Part shown: positions 59,747 through 64,000 of the stretch, piece after piece | How positions within the stretch are numbered: position 1 is the stretch's first letter | How the letters are laid out: each line of letters begins with the position of its first letter | Assembly: GCA_020630875.1 (NCBI GenBank) | Contig: JAHDIH010000005.1 | Coordinates: 248,001 to 312,000, forward strand | From: Deltaproteobacteria bacterium | Lineage (GTDB): Bacteria; Myxococcota_A; Polyangia; Haliangiales; Haliangiaceae | Direction of reading: 5' to 3' | Length of the DNA stretch: 64,000 nucleotides | Position numbers and translations under genes: made by a program | Notes under the pieces: model-generated | Seen by the model: the letters and a program-made list of their open reading frames with translations, nothing else | Databases searched by the model: none | What the model was told of the DNA's origin: nothing

Positions 59747-59759
59747 CACTGATTTGCTT

Positions 59760-60380
59760 CTACTGCAAGTCTGAAGCGTTAGCCCATGCGTCTTCGAATC
59801 GATGGATCGCTTCAAGAGGAGCGTTCGCAAGAGCGATAGCCCTATTCACCGCAATACCTGCGGCTCCCGCTTTTCTTATTACTCCAACACGTGGTTCGTT
59901 GACTCCTCCAATGGCAAAAATCTTAGCCCCTGCAGCGCTTGCCGCAGTAATGGCTTCAATACCAATAGGTTTTCCCATTCCTTTTTTCGAAGGAGTCTCC
60001 CATACAGGGCCAAGAACGGTGATATCTGCTCCCTGCTGAGAAGAGTCAATGGCACTGGCTGCGCTATGTGTGGACTTGCCTACTAACATGTTGGGCCACT
60101 GCTTTTTGGCTGCGGCTGGAGAGCTTCCATCATCTCGCAAATGAACGCCGTCAGTTCCAAGGTCAAAAGCAACCCTTGGTGGTCCATTGTAGAACAACTG
60201 GTGTGGTGGAGCCATGAGGCCCAATAGTTTCCACGTTGTTTGCTGTCTTGTATTTTCGTCCCAGGACTTTTGCCTAAACTGAAAGTGTAGTGGTCGAGGA
60301 AACTCCGACATTTTCTCGAATGCTGCAAGTAGTGACTTGGGGGAGTCGAAGCCATCCAGCAAGATGTACAAAAAACTCAA
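59760..60380 (-). CDS. thiE: thiamine-phosphate synthase-like protein (ThiE/TenI)
   Basis: ThiE joins HMP-pyrophosphate and thiazole phosphate to thiamine phosphate. The TIM-barrel landmarks are LHFQFRQKSWDENT (usually QyReK), VAFDLGTDGVHLRDDG, VGKSTHSAASA, ADITVLGPVWETPSKKGMGKPIG and IFAIGGVNEPR. The usual Arg-x-Lys in the first motif reads RQKS, and the gene lies in thiS-thiG-thiE order, where TenI (thiazole tautomerase) would also fit. TTG start one base after the thiG stop. Length 206. Confidence 0.83.
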   Translation of the reverse strand: MSFLYILLDGFDSPKSLLAAFEKMSEFPRPLHFQFRQKSWDENTRQQTTWKLLGLMAPPHQLFYNGPPRVAFDLGTDGVHLRDDGSSPAAAKKQWPNMLVGKSTHSAASAIDSSQQGADITVLGPVWETPSKKGMGKPIGIEAITAASAAGAKIFAIGGVNEPRVGVIRKAGAAGIAVNRAIALANAPLEAIHRFEDAWANASDLQ

Positions 60381-60381
60381 G

Positions 60382-61143
60382 CTAGATGGTGCCCTCGAGT
60401 GGAGATGACGCTGTGGCGTATCGCTTCTTTGGGATGCGTCCCGCCAAGTACGCGTGACGTCCGGCTTCTACTGCGAGCTTCATCGCTGTTGCCATCTGCA
60501 CAGGCTCTTTGGCGCCCGCGATGGCGCTATTAAGTAGTACTCCAGAGCAGCCGAGCTCCATGGCAAGGGCCGCATCAGAGGCGGTTCCGATTCCGGCATC
60601 GACAATTACGGGAACGCTGAGTTCTTCTGCAATCGTTTTTATATTGTAGGGGTTGCAGATTCCAAGGCCGGAACCGATAGGTGCCGCTAGTGGCATGACT
60701 GCAGCACAACCCACGGATTCAAGCTTTTTGCAAAGAATCAAGTCGTCGCTGCAGTAGGCCATTACCGCAAAACCGTCATCTACCAGTTTCTTGGCAGCCT
60801 CGAGGGTTGCTTCGTTGTCTGGTAGTAAGGTCTTTTCATCGCCGATCACTTCAAGCTTTAGAAGTTCATCAACTCCTAACTCTCTGGCCATGTAAGCAAC
60901 ACGAAGCGCGTCATCGATGTTGTAGCAGCCAGCTGTATTAGGGAGTAGGCTGTACCTGCTTCTGTCGATAGCAGACATTACGTTTACTTTCTTACTCAGG
61001 TCCACACGACGGAGCGCTACGGTAACGATTTCCGCGCCGGAGGCGTCAATGGCCTTTTCCGCTTCTTCTAGCGTGCGATATTTCCCAGTCCCGACGAGTA
61101 ATCTCGACTGTCTTTTCTCTCCTGCAAGTGTCCAACTATCCAT
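60382..61143 (-). CDS. thiG: thiazole synthase
   Basis: ThiG builds the thiamine thiazole ring from deoxyxylulose phosphate, dehydroglycine or glycine imine, and sulfur delivered by ThiS thiocarboxylate. Motifs are [26 protein letters not shown] (catalytic Lys is in the next region, [17 protein letters not shown]), [16 protein letters not shown] and [21 protein letters not shown]. All match the family, and 253 residues is full length. It lies 1 base after thiS and 1 base before thiE. No thiH, thiO or dxs is in the window. Confidence 0.96.
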   Translation of the reverse strand: MDSWTLAGEKRQSRLLVGTGKYRTLEEAEKAIDASGAEIVTVALRRVDLSKKVNVMSAIDRSRYSLLPNTAGCYNIDDALRVAYMARELGVDELLKLEVIGDEKTLLPDNEATLEAAKKLVDDGFAVMAYCSDDLILCKKLESVGCAAVMPLAAPIGSGLGICNPYNIKTIAEELSVPVIVDAGIGTASDAALAMELGCSGVLLNSAIAGAKEPVQMATAMKLAVEAGRHAYLAGRIPKKRYATASSPLEGTI

Positions 61144-61144
61144 C

Positions 61145-61348
61145 TCATCCTCCTCCTACGAAAGTCACTACCTCAATGGTATCGCCATCGGCAAGCCGTT
61201 CTGTGGCGTGTTGATTGCGCGGTACGATTCGTTTGTTTCTTTCCACAGCAACCGGCGTTTGGCCAAGGTTCATCTCATTCAAAAGGTCAACTACCGTGGC
61301 AGAAGCGTCTACCTTCGTCGGTTTGCCATTCACTTCAATGGTGATCAC
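61145..61348 (-). CDS. thiS: sulfur carrier protein ThiS
   Basis: A 67-residue beta-grasp protein ([30 protein letters not shown]) ending VTFVGGG, whose C-terminal Gly is adenylated and then made a thiocarboxylate to feed ThiG. No thiF lies in this operon, so the E1-like enzyme of the cysteine operon at 27876-28820 may activate it as well. The GTG start has TAGGGT exactly six bases upstream and no ribosome site. No TPP riboswitch was found in the 184 bases between thiS and the divergent Crp/Fnr gene. Confidence 0.92.
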   Translation of the reverse strand: MITIEVNGKPTKVDASATVVDLLNEMNLGQTPVAVERNKRIVPRNQHATERLADGDTIEVVTFVGGG

Positions 61349-61354
61349 CAGCGG

Positions 61355-61360
61355 ACCCTA
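61355..61360 (-). promoter_or_regulatory. TAnnnT hexamer before thiS
   Basis: TAGGGT, then CCGCTG, then GTG of thiS on the minus strand: the leaderless spacing of six. Confidence 0.45.
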
Positions 61361-61402
61361 GCACCACCGGCCTGTGACGCGGTGCACATATGAGGAAAAA
61401 GT

Positions 61403-61418
61403 GTGACATTCTCGTCAC
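61403..61418. promoter_or_regulatory. palindrome between thiS and the Crp/Fnr gene
   Basis: GTGAC-ATTCTC-GTCAC: a perfect 5-6-5 inverted repeat centred about 50 bases before the thiS hexamer. Related to the Crp-like half-site GTGA and possibly bound by the adjacent regulator. Confidence 0.4.
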
Positions 61419-61474
61419 TGTGAAAGCGAGGATGTGAACAATCATTGACAAGTGGCAGGTCGAGTTGCCGCTAA

Positions 61475-61488
61475 GTGACCGAAATCAC
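61475..61488. promoter_or_regulatory. Crp/Fnr-type operator upstream of the regulator gene
   Basis: GTGA-CCGAAA-TCAC matches the Crp core GTGA-N6-TCAC exactly and is centred about 50 bases before the regulator's ATG, suggesting autoregulation. Confidence 0.55.
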
Positions 61489-61532
61489 CTCTGTCGAACT
61501 TCGGCATCAGGATTGCATTAGTAAAGGGCACC

Positions 61533-62246
61533 ATGATGAATAATACAGCTTACGACTACGCGATAAACTCTACAACGGCCCGAGTACGTTCCACCTTGGC
61601 AAAGTCTCCGCTGTTAACTCATCTCGCGGTGCCTGCGCTCGAAGATCTCGCCGCGAGAGTAAGCGTACAAGAAGTAGCGTCTAATGTTGCTATTGTGGAG
61701 CAACATACGCCGGGACATGCAATGTACGTCATCATGGAAGGAAAGGTTAAGGTTTCCATCATCGGAGAAAGCGGCAGAGAGGTTACGCTTTCCATTCTTC
61801 GGGCAGGCGATGCTTTTGGCGAAATCTCTTTGTTCGACGGTAAGGTTCGTTCCGCAAGCTGCATTACAGTGGAAGCATCAACCGTGATTATGTTGAGTCG
61901 GGAGGAGTTGCTTGGCCACCTAACGGCTCACCCGCAGACCGCCCTTAATCTTCTTGGTGAGATGTCTCGGAGACTTCGTATGGCTGACGACACCATCGCT
62001 CAACTAGCAATGTGCGACGTCAATGAACGACTGTGCCGAACGTTAGTAAAAATTGCTCGCGAAGAAGGAATCGAAGATTCTGAAGGCCGACTGGTTCGGA
62101 AAAGGCCCACGCAACAAGAGCTTGCAAACATGGTTGGTTCGTGTCGAGAGACGGTATCCCGTTCGTTTAATCAGTTGGCACGAGACGGCTTAATCATTAC
62201 CCGTGGGCGTGCGATGGTAGTGACGCCAGCACTAATGAACCGTTAG
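61533..62246 (+). CDS. Crp/Fnr-family transcriptional regulator
   Basis: The cyclic-nucleotide-binding beta-roll occupies residues 25-145: [23 protein letters not shown] and [18 protein letters not shown], where GEISLFDG and R-S/A match the cAMP phosphate-binding GExxL-RxA pattern (RSAS). A dimer helix follows ([16 protein letters not shown]) and a C-terminal helix-turn-helix ([29 protein letters not shown]) with the ET-R recognition residues of Crp. There is no N-terminal Cys set for an Fnr-type Fe-S cluster, so it is more like Crp. An AAAGGG ribosome site precedes the ATG; a GTGA-N6-TCAC site upstream suggests self-control. Confidence 0.9.
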   Translation: MMNNTAYDYAINSTTARVRSTLAKSPLLTHLAVPALEDLAARVSVQEVASNVAIVEQHTPGHAMYVIMEGKVKVSIIGESGREVTLSILRAGDAFGEISLFDGKVRSASCITVEASTVIMLSREELLGHLTAHPQTALNLLGEMSRRLRMADDTIAQLAMCDVNERLCRTLVKIAREEGIEDSEGRLVRKRPTQQELANMVGSCRETVSRSFNQLARDGLIITRGRAMVVTPALMNR

Positions 62247-62281
62247 GGAATAACGACGAACTGGCCGCCGTTGGCTGATAT

Positions 62282-63367
62282 GTGATAGACAAAGATGTGA
62301 CCCAGTGGCGAGCTACTCGCGCGGAAATTAGTCTTTCTGCCATTCGGCGAAATATCGACCGTCTTTCGAATGCGACTCCAATCTGGGCCGTCGTAAAAGC
62401 GGATGGTTACGGCCACGGCGCGGTGGAAGTTGCGAAAGGAATTGCGGGGAAAGTTAAAGGCGTTGCCGTTAGTTTGGTAGAGGAAGCGGTGCTCTTGCGT
62501 GAAAATGGAGTTAGCGACGAGATTCTCGTGATGGGAATGCTCCCTCCTGAAGGGGCAGGCGCAGTTGTTGCCTACGACCTCACCGTGATGGTGACTCAAG
62601 TAAGCGATCTGCAGCTGCTGAACGACGCAGCTCGGCACGCTGGAAAAAAGATTACGGTACACCTCAAAGTCGATACTGGCATGTCGCGGTTAGGAATTGC
62701 ATTTTCTGAGGTGCAGTCGATCCTCATGGAGGACTATCCCTGCCTCAGTCTAGGAGGCATTGCGAGTCATTTAGCCAATGCGGATCTAGATGCTGATGGC
62801 GATACGGACAGCTTGACCCAAAAACAAATCGAGCGCTTTGCTCAAGTCACCACGTTGTTTCCCCGCATCCCAAGGCATCTGGCGAACACGGCAGGAACGT
62901 TGCGATTTAAGTCCGTACTTTTCGACTCTGCGAGATGCGGGCTTGGCATTTACGGCTTAGGAGATTCCAGTCTCGAGCCAGCGATGAAATTATCGACCAC
63001 CATCGGGCAAGTCAGACGGGTTTCTAAGGGGGCCAAGGTTTCCTACGGTGGTTTGTGGGAAGCTCCGAGGGACTCTGAAATAGCAGTTTTGCCAGTGGGG
63101 TACGCCGATGGTTATCCGCGAGCGATGACTGGGGCTGGCCGAGTACTCATCAGAGATCGCTTTGTGCCCGTGGTGGGGGCGGTTTGCATGGACATGATCC
63201 TATGTGACGTTACAGGGATGGAGGCCAGGCCTGGTGATGGGGTGGTGCTTTTGGGAAGAGACGTTAAGAACGAGGTTCGGGCGAGCGAATGGGCTGAGAT
63301 TACCGGCCTGTCTGAGTACGAAGTTGTTTGTGGTGTATCCAAGCGAGTGCCACGCGTGTATAAATGA
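62282..63367 (+). CDS. alr: alanine racemase
   Basis: Alr interconverts L- and D-alanine for peptidoglycan. The PLP Lys is in AVVKADGYGHGAVEVA, the LKVDTGMSRLG and GIASHLANAD segments are typical, and VLPVGYADGYPRAM with GAVCMDMI forms the C-terminal domain. Length 361 is standard. The GTG at 62282 is the best start by alignment to ATRAEISLSAIRRN; a second in-frame GTG lies at 62297. The stop is followed within 5 bases by the start region of mlaE. Confidence 0.95.
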   Translation: MIDKDVTQWRATRAEISLSAIRRNIDRLSNATPIWAVVKADGYGHGAVEVAKGIAGKVKGVAVSLVEEAVLLRENGVSDEILVMGMLPPEGAGAVVAYDLTVMVTQVSDLQLLNDAARHAGKKITVHLKVDTGMSRLGIAFSEVQSILMEDYPCLSLGGIASHLANADLDADGDTDSLTQKQIERFAQVTTLFPRIPRHLANTAGTLRFKSVLFDSARCGLGIYGLGDSSLEPAMKLSTTIGQVRRVSKGAKVSYGGLWEAPRDSEIAVLPVGYADGYPRAMTGAGRVLIRDRFVPVVGAVCMDMILCDVTGMEARPGDGVVLLGRDVKNEVRASEWAEITGLSEYEVVCGVSKRVPRVYK

Positions 63368-63371
63368 GTCC

Positions 63372-64000
63372 TTGGCACAGAAAAGCTCATTTACGTCAGA
63401 CTTGATCGAGGGAATTAAAGATATCCCAAGACCGATCTTCAAGCTGATTGAAACCGTTGGCAACCATGTCATTTTAGCGGGGAAGGCCCTGAGTTGGCTG
63501 CCAAGACGGCCTTTTCGTTTCAAAAACTACTTAGACTCAATGGAGTACATCGGGTTTGGTTCTCTGCCCATCATTCTGCTGGTAGGACTTTTCACTGGAA
63601 TGGTCATGGCGCTGCAGTCAGTGGTGACGTTTCGAATTTTTGGTATCGAAGAGTTTGTTGCCGGGGTTACCGGAAAAGTGTTGTCCTTAGAGTTAGCCCC
63701 GGTTCTGACAGCTCTGATGTTGTCTGGTCGCGTATCTTCAGGGATTGCTACTGAGCTAGGTACCATGAGAATCAGCGAACAGATCGATGCGTTAGAATCG
63801 ATGGCTGTCAATCCTATCCAGTACCTTGTATTGCCGCGGCTCGTGGCAGGCTTTTTGGTCGGCCCCATGCTTTCTCTTGTATTTTTTGTAGTTGGAATGA
63901 TCGGCGCGTACCTTGTGTCCGTTTTTCTCCAAGGTGTTGATCACGGACAATTTATGGACAATTTCCGTAATCTCATTACAACTTGGGACGTAAGTCAGGG
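63372..64000 (+). CDS. mlaE: MlaE-type ABC transporter permease, partial
   Basis: The frame remains open to the window end. It reads LAQKSSFTSDLIEG, then a long helical lead, FKNYLDSMEYIGFGSLPIILLVGLFTG, MVMALQSVVTFRIFG, then the signature stretch LELAPVLTALMLSGRVSSGIATELGTMRISEQIDALESM and the following NPIQYLVLPRL, all diagnostic of MlaE/YrbE, the permease of the phospholipid transport system that keeps outer-membrane lipid asymmetry. A TTG at 63372 is the first plausible start. The ATPase and the MCE protein genes would be expected just outside the window. Confidence 0.9.
   Translation, partial: MAQKSSFTSDLIEGIKDIPRPIFKLIETVGNHVILAGKALSWLPRRPFRFKNYLDSMEYIGFGSLPIILLVGLFTGMVMALQSVVTFRIFGIEEFVAGVTGKVLSLELAPVLTALMLSGRVSSGIATELGTMRISEQIDALESMAVNPIQYLVLPRLVAGFLVGPMLSLVFFVVGMIGAYLVSVFLQGVDHGQFMDNFRNLITTWDVSQ

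Noticed and set aside
61349..61532. TPP riboswitch upstream of thiS
   Set aside because: Neither the CTGAGA nor the ACCTGATCTGG-type conserved elements occur on the minus strand, and the hexamer six bases before the GTG leaves no room for a leader.

Overview
The window looks like a chromosomal segment of a Gram-negative bacterium from the former Deltaproteobacteria, most likely near Myxococcota. It carries many small lipoproteins with Asp/Ala/Pro- or Cys-rich mature parts, several outer-membrane beta-barrel proteins, an MXAN_5187-like membrane protein, an AgmX/PglI-like domain, MlaE, PBP4 and PepN. Base composition is near half G+C by eye. The taxonomy is inference. I see no insertion sequence, prophage or CRISPR array; genes are dense and many overlap by 1 to 11 bases.

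Layout. 1-3730 (minus): pyruvate dehydrogenase operon pdhA-pdhB-pdhC-lpdA, with lpdA cut by the window edge. 3830-8643: queD with a coupled phosphatase/nuclease-family gene, a membrane protein, an EAL protein and two lipoproteins. 8692-12612: transketolase, a GST-like protein and a von Willebrand A lipoprotein. 12762-14390: tRNA-Trp, secE, nusG and an unknown gene. 14414-19691: uvrA (with a run of ten G), a split mnmC pair and a SPOUT methyltransferase. 19946-26069: membrane protein, peptidase-like protein, larE, PBP4, a lipoprotein and two paralogous beta-barrels. 26072-30231 (minus): a cysteine operon, rrf2-cysK-(ThiF/CysO fusion)-pseudo-E1-cysM-JAB peptidase. 30346-31837: efp and epmA. 31834-38317: envelope proteins, a sensor-like membrane protein, NamZ-like, nadD and a DUF2520 protein. 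38393-48797: lipoproteins, HEAT/PQQ proteins, SDR enzymes, an acyltransferase, trpE and an FHA protein. 48891-55832: purF, prfB (programmed frameshift) and a cluster of small zinc-finger membrane proteins around a PAP2 protein. 55919-64000: pepN, cupredoxin, thiSGE, a Crp/Fnr regulator, alr and partial mlaE.

Three things stand out. (1) The cysteine operon encodes a protein-thiocarboxylate pathway like mycobacterial CysO-CysM-Mec, but the sulfur carrier is fused to its E1-like activator, has a second internal ribosome site, and ends in Gly-Gly-Asn. Next to it lies a small degenerate E1-like protein that keeps the N-terminal Arg segment the activator lacks. (2) Downstream of prfB sit at least six paralogous small proteins with a B-box-like Cys cluster and a membrane hairpin, plus one frameshifted copy. 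(3) Many genes that begin a transcription unit have a TAnnnT hexamer 5-8 bases before the start codon and no Shine-Dalgarno sequence, the signature of leaderless mRNA. Genes inside operons instead start by overlap with the previous stop codon.
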